Shown here one piece after another: positions 22,242-30,883 of a DNA stretch of 39,578 nt; the stretch's first letter is position 1, and each line of letters starts with the position of its first letter. Below the pieces are notes generated by a model that searched no databases, was not told where the DNA came from, and worked only from the letters and a program-made list of their open reading frames with translations. The position numbers were made by a program, and so were the translations under genes. Origin of the DNA: Janthinobacterium lividum (GTDB lineage: Bacteria > Pseudomonadota > Gammaproteobacteria > Burkholderiales > Burkholderiaceae_D); assembly GCF_011601275.1 (NCBI RefSeq), contig NZ_JAAOLY010000032.1:1-39578 (forward strand). Reading direction: 5' to 3'.

Positions 22242-22828
22242 CAGTGCTCCTTGGTAAATGAGGACGTGGCTGGCGCATCGGCTCCGTTCAGCAGCGCATG
22301 CAGCTTTTGCATGGTGGCCCAGTTGCGCGACGTGACGCCGTCGCCCAACAGCACGCCCAGCGCCGCCACCACCTTGCTGGCCAGTACGCCATCGGGACAC
22401 CAGGCATACGCGGCCCAGCGCCCCAGCGCCAGCGCTTCGGGCTGCCACGGCTGCTGCAGGAGCGGCGCCAGGCGCTGCACGTCGGCCGGATTGTTCAGCA
22501 CCAGGGTCAGCAGACGGGCCGCATCGGCCGCCGGCGCCAGGGTGTTTTGTTCGACCAGCTCGGCAAACTGGCTGGCCGACAATACCGTCACCCTGGCCGC
22601 CACGCCCAGTTTCAGCACCAGCGCTTCCTCGATGCGGGCAGCGGCCTCGGCCGGCGCTACCTTGCCACCGTCATACACGACGTTGCCGCTGTTGAGGACC
22701 GTGCGCACCTGCGCAAAACCCAGGTCACCCAGCAGCTTGCGCAAGTCGGCCATGGCCACGCGCTTGGCGCGGCCCACATTAATCCCGCGCAACAGCGCCA
22801 CTTGCTGACTGTTTTCTATCTGTGCCAT
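22241..22828 (-). CDS. DUF1697 family protein
   Basis: A 195-residue cytoplasmic protein. VALLRGINVGRAKRVAMADLRKLLGDLGFAQVRTVLNSGNVVY is the family's defining N-terminus, and the C-terminal half (SKVVAALGVLLGDGVTSRNWATMQKL) is also typical. The function of DUF1697 is unknown. AAGGAG precedes the ATG at 22828. It starts 13 bases after the kinase stop, so it is cotranscribed with it, and it is followed by DUF3224. Confidence 0.88.
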   Translation of the reverse strand: MAQIENSQQVALLRGINVGRAKRVAMADLRKLLGDLGFAQVRTVLNSGNVVYDGGKVAPAEAAARIEEALVLKLGVAARVTVLSASQFAELVEQNTLAPAADAARLLTLVLNNPADVQRLAPLLQQPWQPEALALGRWAAYAWCPDGVLASKVVAALGVLLGDGVTSRNWATMQKLHALLNGADAPATSSFTKEH

Positions 22829-22841
22829 GTTGTCTCCTTGC

Positions 22842-24407
22842 CTATGCCTGGCTGCTGGTGCTTTCCGGCAACGGCGTCACCGTGGGCAGGCGCAGCAGGA
22901 ACGTCGCGCCCTGCCCCAAGGTGCTACTGACCGTGATGGTGCCGCCAAACTGCTTGGCGATCAAGTTGAACACGATATTCAAGCCCAGTCCCGTGCCGCC
23001 CTGCCCGCGCCGCGTGGTGACAAACGGATCGAACACGCGGTCGAGCATGTCGGGCGCGATGCCGCGGCCGTTGTCGCGCACCTGCATGGCGATCGCGTCG
23101 CCGTCGCGGCGCACGCCGATATGGATGTTGCCGGCCGTGTCCGCATCGAAGGCGTGCTCGACGCAGTTCAACACCAGGTTGGTCAACACCTGCGCCAGCG
23201 CGCCCGGATAGCTGTCGAGCATGATGTCAGGCGGGCAATCGATATCGATGCTGATGCGCGTCTTTTTCAGGGTCGGCTGCAGACTCGAAATCACCTCGCC
23301 GATATAGTCGCGCAATTCGAACAAACGGCGCGCCTCGCTGACCTGGTCGACGGCGATCTGCTTGAAGCTGTGGATCAGGTGTGCGGCCCGGTAGGCATTG
23401 TTCATGATCAGCCGCGCGCTTTCGCCGGCCGTTTCCAGGTAGCGCACGATGTCGGTCTTTTTCACGCTGCCGCCGGCCACGGCCGCGCTGATGTCATCGG
23501 TGGCTTCCTTCAGCACCGAGGCGCTGGTCAGGGCGATGCCGACAGGGGTATTGATTTCGTGCGCCACGCCGGCCACCAGGCTGCCCAGCGAAGCCAGGCG
23601 TTCCGATTGCAGCAACGATTCCTGCGCCCGGCGCAGCTCGTCCATGGCCTGCGCCGTTGCCTGCTGCGAGCGGCGCGCCATGTCTTCCGCCTCGCGGCTG
23701 CCCTCGATGATGGACTTGAGCTTGCGTTGCACGGCATTGAAGCCGCGGATCACGTCGCCCAGTTCGTCGCGCCGGTTTTCCGGCAGCTCTTCGACCTCAT
23801 CGCTGCCGCGCGTGGCCAGGTCGAACAAGCCGTCGCGCAACTGTTTCAGCGGTTCGAAGACGATGCGCAGGCTCAGCGCCAGGGCACCCACGAGGATGAT
23901 GTCAAGCAGCAACACTTCCAGCACCTTGCGCCGCACTTCGGCGTGCAGGGCCGCATCGATCTGCGCGCGGCTGAAATTGACGATGACCTTGCCGACGATC
24001 ACCGGCTTGCCGCCCGTGGCCGCCGCCACGGCGTCGCGGAACACCAGCGGCGCCTCGACGGGCGTGCCGCCCATGGCCACGTCGGCGCTCAAAGGCACCA
24101 GAGTGCCGCCCGCGTCGCGCACTTCGCCCGCGAACAGACCGACGGACGCGTCATAGACGCGGATGCCGACCAGTTCCGGCGGCAGCATTTCGGCCGCGAC
24201 GATGCTGTCGACCTTGGATTTGTCGAGGTCCCACAGGGCCGAAGGCAAGCTCGTCTGCAGGCGCGTGAGCACACCGCTGCGCAGGCGCGCGCTGCCCGAT
24301 TCGAGTTCCTTGCTCAAGGTATATTGTGTATAGCTGCCGGAAATGCCCAGCACCAAGGTGACGATCACGACAAAAAGCAGGGTCAGCCGGACTTGGATAC
24401 TCACCAT
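22842..24407 (-). CDS. membrane sensor histidine kinase without adjacent response regulator
   Basis: Two-component kinase of 521 residues. Membrane spans at about 8-29 and 165-185 enclose a periplasmic sensor domain of ~135 residues; a HAMP linker follows (~185-237), a coiled segment, and a dimerisation/phosphoacceptor domain with His283 in GVAHEINTPVGI. The catalytic domain has QVLTNLVLNCVEHAF (N box), DNGRGIAPDM (G1) and GGTGLGLNIV (G2). The EINTP form places it near FixL/DctB/NtrB-like kinases. The ATG at 24407 has GGGGAG nine bases upstream; a TTG at 24410 is less likely. No receiver-domain gene is nearby, so the partner and signal are unknown. Confidence 0.9.
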   Translation of the reverse strand: MVSIQVRLTLLFVVIVTLVLGISGSYTQYTLSKELESGSARLRSGVLTRLQTSLPSALWDLDKSKVDSIVAAEMLPPELVGIRVYDASVGLFAGEVRDAGGTLVPLSADVAMGGTPVEAPLVFRDAVAAATGGKPVIVGKVIVNFSRAQIDAALHAEVRRKVLEVLLLDIILVGALALSLRIVFEPLKQLRDGLFDLATRGSDEVEELPENRRDELGDVIRGFNAVQRKLKSIIEGSREAEDMARRSQQATAQAMDELRRAQESLLQSERLASLGSLVAGVAHEINTPVGIALTSASVLKEATDDISAAVAGGSVKKTDIVRYLETAGESARLIMNNAYRAAHLIHSFKQIAVDQVSEARRLFELRDYIGEVISSLQPTLKKTRISIDIDCPPDIMLDSYPGALAQVLTNLVLNCVEHAFDADTAGNIHIGVRRDGDAIAMQVRDNGRGIAPDMLDRVFDPFVTTRRGQGGTGLGLNIVFNLIAKQFGGTITVSSTLGQGATFLLRLPTVTPLPESTSSQA

Positions 24408-24614
24408 CAATCAACACTCCCCGGGCCAGGCCAGCCGCCGGCCCGCGGCGCGGGCGCAGATACGTCGGCAATGCAAGGGCCTGAATCAAATGTACGGTAT
24501 GACATGCTTATTGGCAAGATTTACAGTATTCCCACTTTCGATAGGGACTTTGATGCAGGTTGAGACATTGCGTCATGGCAATGGTAATATCCCGCAATCA
24601 TCTAAGGAGTCGTC

Positions 24615-24953
24615 ATGGCGGTCACGCATCAACATCTACCCCTGGAACAAGTTCGTCCTGGCATGATCTTGTCGGATGTCTTGCTCGATGCGCATGGACA
24701 AGTGCTGTTGCCGCAAGGGGCGGTATTGACGGAAAACATGCTGGCCCTGATGCCCCGCCACAACATCGATATGTTGCCGATCCAGGCGCCGCCCCCTTCG
24801 CCCGAAGAAATCGCCGCGCAGCAGGCGGCCGACAGCGAACGGCTGGCTTACCTGTTCCGCAAGCATGATCCCGACGATCCCCTGGATGCGGCCACCACCT
24901 TGCTGCGCAGCTATGTCACGGCTTACCGCCTGGGCACGGGAGAGGCCGCATGA
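24615..24953 (+). CDS. small protein with HD-GYP/HDOD-associated N-terminal module
   Basis: A 112-residue cytoplasmic protein. LEQVRPGMILSDVLLDAHGQVLLPQGAVLTENMLALMPRHNIDMLPI resembles the short beta-rich module found in front of HD-GYP and HDOD output domains. Here it is a separate gene whose stop overlaps the next start by ATGA, so the two products probably work as a pair. AAGGAG precedes the ATG. It is divergent from the histidine kinase gene (207 bases between starts). Function is not known. Confidence 0.75.
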   Translation: MAVTHQHLPLEQVRPGMILSDVLLDAHGQVLLPQGAVLTENMLALMPRHNIDMLPIQAPPPSPEEIAAQQAADSERLAYLFRKHDPDDPLDAATTLLRSYVTAYRLGTGEAA

Positions 24954-25795
24954 GCACCCAGCTGACGCTCGACGATATCGCCGCCCACCTCGATGACCTG
25001 CCCTCGCTCCCCGCCGTCGTCATGGAGTTGCTCAACAGCATCGACCAGGAAGATGTCGATATTTCTGTGCTGGCCAAAAAAGTGTCGTACGACCAGGCGC
25101 TGACAGCGAAAACCCTGCGCCTGGCCAATTCATCCCACTATGGCTTGCAAGTGAAGGCCACCACCATCCAGCAGGCGATCACCTACCTGGGCTTCCAGAC
25201 GACGCGCAGCCTGATCACGTCGGCCGCCATCACCGGTTGCTTCCCGGAAGGTCTCTGCCCCGGTTTCGACGACAAGGCCTTCTGGCGCCATTCGGTGGCG
25301 ACGGCCGCCTGCGCCAAGGTGCTGGCGCGGCAGATCCGCTTCAACCAGGATTACGCATTCACGGCCGGCTTGCTGCACAACATCGGCCGCCTGGTGCTGG
25401 TCAGTAGCTTTCCCGTCCACTACGCGCAAGTCATCGCGCACCAGGCCGCGCACGATTGCAGCCTGCTCGAAGCGGAGCAAACGGTACTGGGCGTGGACCA
25501 CGTGCAGGCGGGCGTGGCCCTGGCCGAACACTGGAATTTTTCCGACACCATGTGCCTGGCGCTGGGCAACTACCTGCAGCCGGAAGCGCCGGGGGCAGGC
25601 TTTCTCGCCTCGCTGATCCACGTGGCCAACGCGATTGTTTGCGCGCTCGACCTGGCGCAGGCGGGCGACGACATGGTGCCGCGCGTCTCGTCGGTGGCCT
25701 GGGATGCGCTGGGCCTGGGCGAAGACGCGTATCTGCAGCTGTTCCGCGAAACGGAGCTGCGCTACGACGAAATCACCTCGGCACTGCTGAGCTAA
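24950..25795 (+). CDS. HDOD domain protein
   Basis: Signalling protein of 281 residues made mostly of one HDOD domain (about 13-210), a relative of HD phosphohydrolases lacking the full catalytic set. LPSLPAVVMELLNSIDQEDVDISVLAKKVSYDQALTAKTLRLANSSHYG is the defining start, and AFTAGLLHNIGRLVL and EQTVLGVDHVQAGVALAEHWNF follow. HDOD proteins act in chemotaxis, stress and regulatory cascades, often beside kinases. The start overlaps the preceding gene. Its role is not specified by sequence. Confidence 0.9.
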   Translation: MSTQLTLDDIAAHLDDLPSLPAVVMELLNSIDQEDVDISVLAKKVSYDQALTAKTLRLANSSHYGLQVKATTIQQAITYLGFQTTRSLITSAAITGCFPEGLCPGFDDKAFWRHSVATAACAKVLARQIRFNQDYAFTAGLLHNIGRLVLVSSFPVHYAQVIAHQAAHDCSLLEAEQTVLGVDHVQAGVALAEHWNFSDTMCLALGNYLQPEAPGAGFLASLIHVANAIVCALDLAQAGDDMVPRVSSVAWDALGLGEDAYLQLFRETELRYDEITSALLS

Positions 25796-25812
25796 ACAAA
25801 GCCGCAAACGCA

Positions 25813-25842
25813 AACGGCTCTCGCTGCGAAGCGAAAGCCGTT
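25813..25842. terminator. hairpin after the HDOD gene, possible terminator
   Basis: AACGGCTCTCGCT pairs with AGCGAAAGCCGTT around GCGA with one mismatch, 18 bases past the HDOD stop. No T-run follows on the plus strand, so termination is uncertain. Confidence 0.4.
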
Positions 25843-25936
25843 AGGGGTATTACGGTACGTCCATGCTGCCCGGTCCACGCCAGCCTGTTGCCGCCAGCAG
25901 CTACGCAAGCGGCACGGTCAGCGTACAACCACCACA

Positions 25937-26263
25937 TCAGTGCGCGTAATTCGATTCTTGCGCATCGCCGCGGTCTTCCGCTTTTGGACGGCCCTGGGCG
26001 TCGGACAGACGATACTTGGTGCGGCGGTCGCCCATCAAGTCGCGCAGGTCACGGATGCTCATGCCCGTCACTTCGTGCATGCGGATCAGCAGCGAGGCGC
26101 CGACCGGCAAGCGGTGGTGGCGGATCTTGCTGATGACCGGTGGCGCCACTTCAAGCAGACGCGACAGGGCTGCATCGTTCTTCAGCTGCATCTTGCTCAG
26201 CAGAATATCCAGCAGGTGGTTCGGGTTGTAACTCTCTTGCGATGCTAATGCATGATGTGCCAT
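25937..26263 (-). CDS. small helix-turn-helix protein, unknown target
   Basis: A 108-residue protein whose first ~80 residues look like a Cro/CI-type DNA-binding fold: LDILLSKMQLKNDAALSRLLEVAPPVISKIRHHRLPVGASLLIRMHEVTGMSIRDLRDLMGD. The C-terminal ~30 residues are polar and charged. GAGGAAA precedes the ATG at 26263. It is an isolated gene, convergent with the HDOD gene, with a 650-bp non-coding stretch upstream. I recall similar single-domain regulators in related betaproteobacteria but cannot name a target. Confidence 0.75.
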   Translation of the reverse strand: MAHHALASQESYNPNHLLDILLSKMQLKNDAALSRLLEVAPPVISKIRHHRLPVGASLLIRMHEVTGMSIRDLRDLMGDRRTKYRLSDAQGRPKAEDRGDAQESNYAH

Positions 26264-26913
26264 GATTTTTCCTCGTCTGGTGAATGTAGAAAATAATGCC
26301 GATACGAACTTAAGGCTGGCTTAGAGTGTTTAAATAAACGTCTTTCCATCGGACTCTGCCCTCCCCCGCCCTTTCCTTATCGCACTGCCCGCACAGGACT
26401 CGCACAGCCACGCCCAGCCAACATACGCAACTTGCCGCGTGAGTAAAAGCACTGCAACCCACCAAAAATGAATTGCATATAAGGCAATATACTAGCCCAA
26501 ACACGCGGCATCTGCGCCTCGCGCAAACTTCCTGATTGTTAAATATCAATCAATCTGCTGGTTGGCTTGGCAACGATGCTATTTCAACACATTAGGATGC
26601 CAGCGGGCGCACACAAGGCTTTGCAGCAACTTGTTACAAATCAATGGTGCCGTACAGAAATAAATGCTTTTGAGCATCGCGATAAATGGCGCAATATGCA
26701 GGCGGCAATCTTGTCGGCAAGATCAGCACGACATGGCCCGTGCCGGCGATTTACGCTAAACTATGGCCTGAACTTGCAGCGAGCCTGCCACCGGGCAGCC
26801 AGAGGCGCCCGGCCGGTCATCCACCGCGCTCCGCCCTGAGCGGCCCCCTGCGCTGCAGCATCCTGCCCACCCATCCTGTTTGCCGCCACATTTACCGATA
26901 AGCGCCCGACTCC
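26264..26913. other. 650-bp region without a supported gene
   Basis: Lies between the divergent HTH gene and miaB and is more AT-rich than its surroundings. It contains small inverted repeats (ATTGC/GCAAT at about 26473-26489; GATTG/CAATC near 26534-26551) and must hold the promoters of both genes. The frames at 26310-26549 and 26567-26839 look non-coding. A small RNA is possible, but nothing supports one directly. Confidence 0.45.
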
Positions 26914-28281
26914 ATGCAGAAAAAAGTATTCATTAAAACCTTCGGCTGCCAGATGAACGAGTACGACTCGGACAAGATGGCCGACGTGCTGGGCGCCTCC
27001 GATGGCCTGGTGCGCACCGACACGCCGGAAGACGCCGATGTGATCCTGCTCAACACCTGCTCCGTGCGCGAAAAGGCGCAGGAAAAAGTGTTTTCCGACC
27101 TGGGCCGCCTGCGCGAGCTGAAACTGGCCAAGCCGCACCTGTTGATCGGCGTGGGCGGCTGCGTGGCCTCGCAGGAAGGCGACGCCATCGTCAAGCGCGC
27201 GCCGTATGTCGACATGGTCTTCGGCCCGCAAACCCTGCACCGCCTGCCGCAGATGATCGAACTGCGCCGCTCCAGCGGCGATGCGCAAGTGGACATCAGC
27301 TTCCCGGAAATCGAAAAGTTCGACCACATGCCGCCGGCCAAGGTGGAAGGCGCTTCGGCGTTCGTCTCCATAATGGAAGGCTGCAGCAAATACTGCAGCT
27401 ACTGCGTCGTGCCCTACACGCGCGGCGAGGAAGTGTCGCGCCGCTTCGAGGACGTGCTGACGGAAGTGGCGGGCCTGGCCGCCCAGGGCGTCAAGGAAAT
27501 CACCCTGCTAGGGCAAAACGTGAACGCCTACCGGGGCGCGATGGAAGGCGGTGAGATCGCCGACTTCGCCCTGCTGCTCGAATACGTGGCCGATATCCCC
27601 GGCATCGAACGCATGCGCTTCGTCACCAGCCACCCGAAGGAATTCACGCAGCGCCTGATCGACGCCTACGCGAAGATCCCGCAACTGGTCGACCATTTAT
27701 ATCTGCCGGCGCAGCACGGCTCCGACAAGATCCTCGGCGCCATGAAACGCGGCTACACGGGCCTCGAATACAAGTCCATCATCCGCCGCATCCGCGCCGT
27801 GCGCCCGAACATGGCCATTTCGTCCGACTTCATCGTGGGATTTCCTGGCGAGACGCAGGCCGACTTCGACGCCATGATGAAGCTGATCGCCGACGTCGGT
27901 TTCGACAACAGCTACAGCTTCATCTTCAGCAAGCGCCCCGGCACGCCGGCCGCCAGCCTGGAAGACGACACGCCGCACGAGGTGAAACTGGCCCGGCTGC
28001 AGCAACTGCAGGCGGCCATCGACGCCAACACGCGCAAGTACAGCCTGGCCATGGTGGGCACGGTGCAAACCATCCTCGTCGAAGGCCGTTCGAAGAAGGA
28101 CACCGATGACAGTGAGCTGCAAGGCCGCACGGAGAACAACCGCGTGGTCAATTTCGACGCCGGCCCGGACGCGCTGGAGCTGGTCGGCCAGCTGGTCGAC
28201 GTGCGCATCACCGAAAGCCATTCCTACACCCTGCGCGGCGAACTCGTCGCCAGCGCACCCGCATTGAAAAGAGCCAGTTGA
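26914..28281 (+). CDS. miaB: tRNA-2-methylthio-N6-dimethylallyladenosine synthase (MiaB)
   Basis: Radical-SAM methylthiotransferase (455 residues) that converts i6A to ms2i6A at tRNA position 37. The N-terminal UPF0004 domain has the auxiliary-cluster cysteines 12 (FGCQMNEYDS), 49 (NTCSVREKA) and 83 (GGCVASQEG). The radical-SAM cluster is CSKYCSYC (Cys157, 161, 164). A TRAM domain ends the protein (VQTILVEGRSKKD, ELVGQLVDVRITESHSYTLRGEL). The ribosome binding site is weak. Its stop overlaps the phoH start, and it opens the conserved miaB-phoH-ybeY run. Confidence 0.97.
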   Translation: MQKKVFIKTFGCQMNEYDSDKMADVLGASDGLVRTDTPEDADVILLNTCSVREKAQEKVFSDLGRLRELKLAKPHLLIGVGGCVASQEGDAIVKRAPYVDMVFGPQTLHRLPQMIELRRSSGDAQVDISFPEIEKFDHMPPAKVEGASAFVSIMEGCSKYCSYCVVPYTRGEEVSRRFEDVLTEVAGLAAQGVKEITLLGQNVNAYRGAMEGGEIADFALLLEYVADIPGIERMRFVTSHPKEFTQRLIDAYAKIPQLVDHLYLPAQHGSDKILGAMKRGYTGLEYKSIIRRIRAVRPNMAISSDFIVGFPGETQADFDAMMKLIADVGFDNSYSFIFSKRPGTPAASLEDDTPHEVKLARLQQLQAAIDANTRKYSLAMVGTVQTILVEGRSKKDTDDSELQGRTENNRVVNFDAGPDALELVGQLVDVRITESHSYTLRGELVASAPALKRAS

Positions 28282-29342
28282 AAACCAAAGCCCCGATACA
28301 GCCGCATTACTTCATCCCCGAGCCGCTGGACAACACGCGCCTGGCGCACCTGTGCGGACCGCTCGATGAAAACCTGCGCCAGATTTCCGCCGCCCTCGAC
28401 GTGACGATCTTCCGCCGCGGTGAGAAATTCATCGTCGGCGGCAGCAATGCCGAACGCGCCGTGGAAATCCTCGAGCAGTTCTACGCCATCGCCAACAAGG
28501 TCGTGCCGCTGGAAGAAGTGCAGCTGGCCCTGGTGGAACAGCGCGCGGGCCTGTCCGCCGCGTCGGAACACCACGCCAACGCGCTCGCCAGCACCTTCGT
28601 CGAGCCGGACATCGCCAGCCCCATGCTGAAAACCCGGCGCTCCGACCTGCGCGGACGCACGCCGCACCAGATCGCCTATTTGCGCGACATCCTCGAACAC
28701 GACATCAGCTTCGGCGTCGGTCCGGCCGGCACGGGCAAGACGTATCTCGCCGTCGCCTGCGCCGTCGATGCGCTCGAAAGGGATGCCGTCAAGCGCATCA
28801 TTTTGACGCGCCCCGCCGTCGAAGCGGGCGAGCGCCTGGGCTTTTTGCCGGGCGACCTGGCGCAAAAGGTCGACCCCTACCTGCGTCCCCTGTACGACGC
28901 GCTGTACGATCTGCTGGGCTTCGACCGCACGCAGAAGCTGTTTGAAAAACAGGTGATCGAGATCGCCCCGCTGGCCTATATGCGCGGACGCACGCTGAAT
29001 CACGCCTTCGTCATCCTCGATGAAGCGCAGAACACCACCGTCGAACAGATGAAAATGTTCTTGACGCGCATCGGTTTTGGCAGCAAGGCCGTGGTGACGG
29101 GCGACGTGACGCAAGTCGACCTGCACAAAAGCCAGACGAGCGGCTTGATCGACGCCGTGCACGTGTTGAAAGACGTGCGCGGCATCGGCTTCACGCAATT
29201 TAACAGCACCGACGTGGTGCGCCATCCGCTCGTGGCGCGCATCGTCGACGCGTATGAAACGGCGCAGGCGGCCAGTGCCGACGCCGCCCACCTGCCCTCC
29301 TTATTGAAACCAGCTGCCGCCAAAAATGTCCGAAAAAAATAA
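28278..29342 (+). CDS. ybeZ: PhoH-like ATPase (YbeZ)
   Basis: Cytoplasmic NTPase of 354 residues, the partner of YbeY in RNA and ribosome quality control. Walker A GPAGTGKT is at 148-155 and Walker B appears in FVILDEAQNTTVEQMKMFLTR. The N-terminal part is KH-like (NLRQISAALDVTIFRRGEKF). The start is TTG at 28278, overlapping the miaB stop as TTGA; the first in-frame ATG is after the conserved N-terminus, so TTG is right. The last 17 bases overlap ybeY. Confidence 0.94.
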   Translation: MKTKAPIQPHYFIPEPLDNTRLAHLCGPLDENLRQISAALDVTIFRRGEKFIVGGSNAERAVEILEQFYAIANKVVPLEEVQLALVEQRAGLSAASEHHANALASTFVEPDIASPMLKTRRSDLRGRTPHQIAYLRDILEHDISFGVGPAGTGKTYLAVACAVDALERDAVKRIILTRPAVEAGERLGFLPGDLAQKVDPYLRPLYDALYDLLGFDRTQKLFEKQVIEIAPLAYMRGRTLNHAFVILDEAQNTTVEQMKMFLTRIGFGSKAVVTGDVTQVDLHKSQTSGLIDAVHVLKDVRGIGFTQFNSTDVVRHPLVARIVDAYETAQAASADAAHLPSLLKPAAAKNVRKK

Positions 29343-29796
29343 ACTGTCCCTGTCCGTGCAATACCCGGATGCCCGCCTGGAAACCCTGATCACGCGCCCG
29401 AAAGTGCGCCGCTGGGTCAAGGCGGCCCTCTTCGCCCCCGCCGAATTCACGATCCGGTTCGTCGACGCGGAGGAAGGCCGCACCCTGAACCGCGACTACC
29501 GCGAAAAGGACTACGCCACCAACGTGCTGACCTTCGCCTACAACGAGGGCGAAGAGTTGAATGACGACGAGCCGACGCGCGCCGACATCATCCTGTGCAC
29601 GGACGTGCTGGAAAAGGAAGCGGCGGAACAGAAGAAGAGCGTGGAAGAGCACACGGCCCATTTGATCGTGCACGGCGTACTGCATGCGCAGGGCTACGAC
29701 CACATGGATGACGAGGAAGCGGCCGAGATGGAGGGTCTGGAGACAGAGATACTGGCCAAACTCGGCATCGCCGACCCGTACGCGGACCAGAAGTAA
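29326..29796 (+). CDS. ybeY: endoribonuclease YbeY
   Basis: Zinc-dependent endoribonuclease (156 residues) for 16S rRNA 3' maturation and ribosome quality control. The metal motif is HGVLHAQGYDH with His116, His120 and His126. NRDYREKDYATNVLTFAYNEG is the other family mark. It overlaps phoH, so both are translationally coupled. In most relatives corC/ybeX comes next; here an intrinsic terminator and three unrelated genes intervene. Confidence 0.96.
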   Translation: MSEKNKLSLSVQYPDARLETLITRPKVRRWVKAALFAPAEFTIRFVDAEEGRTLNRDYREKDYATNVLTFAYNEGEELNDDEPTRADIILCTDVLEKEAAEQKKSVEEHTAHLIVHGVLHAQGYDHMDDEEAAEMEGLETEILAKLGIADPYADQK

Positions 29797-29800
29797 TGGC

Positions 29801-29825
29801 AAAGCCGGCATATGCCGGCTTTTTT
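29801..29825 (+). terminator. intrinsic terminator after ybeY
   Basis: AAAGCCGGCATATGCCGGCTTT is a perfect hairpin followed by further Ts, five bases past the ybeY stop. It also faces the convergent metallo-hydrolase gene, though the minus-strand T-run is short. Confidence 0.9.
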
Positions 29826-29831
29826 ACGCTA

Positions 29832-30797
29832 TCACCACGCGCTGTAATTGGCCGGCAGCCAGCGGTAGCCATCTCCCTTGTCATCCATGGCGATATGGCC
29901 GATACCGGGAAAGCTCAGGTGCGCCGCGCCGACCCAGTAACCGTTTTTCGCCGCATCGGCCATCTCGCCGGCGCGCTGCACTTTCGCCGCTGCCGCATCG
30001 ACATCGAAACGGATGGTGGTGCCGGGATGCGGAAACTGCACCGCGCCCGCATGCAGCATGTCACCGAGCAGCAGCAGTTTCTGTCCGCCGCTTTCGACCG
30101 CATAGTAGCTGTGACCAGGCGTATGGCCATGGGCCGCCACGGCGCGAATGCCGGGCACGATCTCGGCGCCGCCCTGGAACGGGGTCAGCTTGCCCGCCGC
30201 CACATACGGCGCCAGCATGGCCTGTGCCTCGTCAAAACCGTGGCGCTGGCCTTCGGCGGCACCGGCCTGGTTTGCCCGGTTCAGCCAGAAATCGCTGTCG
30301 TGACGATCCACATACACTTGCGCGTTCGGGAACAGCCGCTGGCCATCCTGCGATAGGCCGCCCGAATGGTCGGCATGGATATGCGTGAGCAGCACCGCGT
30401 CGATCTGTTCGGGCGCGTAGCCGGCATTGTGCAAGCTGCGCTGCAAGCGGCCCGCCTGCGCCCCCAGCGGCTGGCCGAACAGATCGCCCGCGCCCGTATC
30501 GACCAGCACCAGCTGCTTGCCGGTATTGATCAGGAAGGCATTGATCGAGGTCTCCGCCATTGGCTGCAAGTGTGCCTCGCGCAGGCTGGCGGCCAGTGTG
30601 GCCGGCTTGATCTCGGTCAGCAGCTTGTCGAGCGGGATGGTGACGGTGCCGTCGGACAGGGCCGTGACCTGGAACTGACCCAGCATCATGCGATAGATGC
30701 CGGGCGCCGGCGTCTGGTCAAATGGCGCGGCGGCCAGCGCCGCGTGGGATAACGTCAAGCCGGCAAGCAGCGCGGCCAGGGGTTGGATGGCAAACAT
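29832..30797 (-). CDS. exported metallo-beta-lactamase-fold hydrolase
   Basis: A 321-residue MBL-fold enzyme. The N-terminus (MFAIQPLAALLAGLTLSHAALAAA) is a signal peptide, so it should work in the periplasm. The zinc motif is THIHADHSGG with His139, His141, Asp143 and His144, followed by the later HGHTPGHSYY and LLLGDMLHAGAVQFP. Relatives are lactonases and general hydrolases (e.g. quorum-quenching types); substrate is not predictable. The start at 30797 has AAAGAGA upstream; the longer frame to 30848 would precede the signal peptide and is rejected. It diverges from a LysR gene 86 bases away, which probably controls it. Confidence 0.9.
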   Translation of the reverse strand: MFAIQPLAALLAGLTLSHAALAAAPFDQTPAPGIYRMMLGQFQVTALSDGTVTIPLDKLLTEIKPATLAASLREAHLQPMAETSINAFLINTGKQLVLVDTGAGDLFGQPLGAQAGRLQRSLHNAGYAPEQIDAVLLTHIHADHSGGLSQDGQRLFPNAQVYVDRHDSDFWLNRANQAGAAEGQRHGFDEAQAMLAPYVAAGKLTPFQGGAEIVPGIRAVAAHGHTPGHSYYAVESGGQKLLLLGDMLHAGAVQFPHPGTTIRFDVDAAAAKVQRAGEMADAAKNGYWVGAAHLSFPGIGHIAMDDKGDGYRWLPANYSAW

Positions 30798-30883
30798 GGA
30801 ATCTCTTTCAAAAAGGGTGATACGGCAGTAGACTCCTTTCCGACACATAAATGAAATTGATTATTTGAATTGGAGCCATCCAA

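Noticed and set aside
26310..26839. Short frames on both strands between the HTH gene and miaB
   Set aside because: No start signals, unusual composition and no family match; treated as non-coding.
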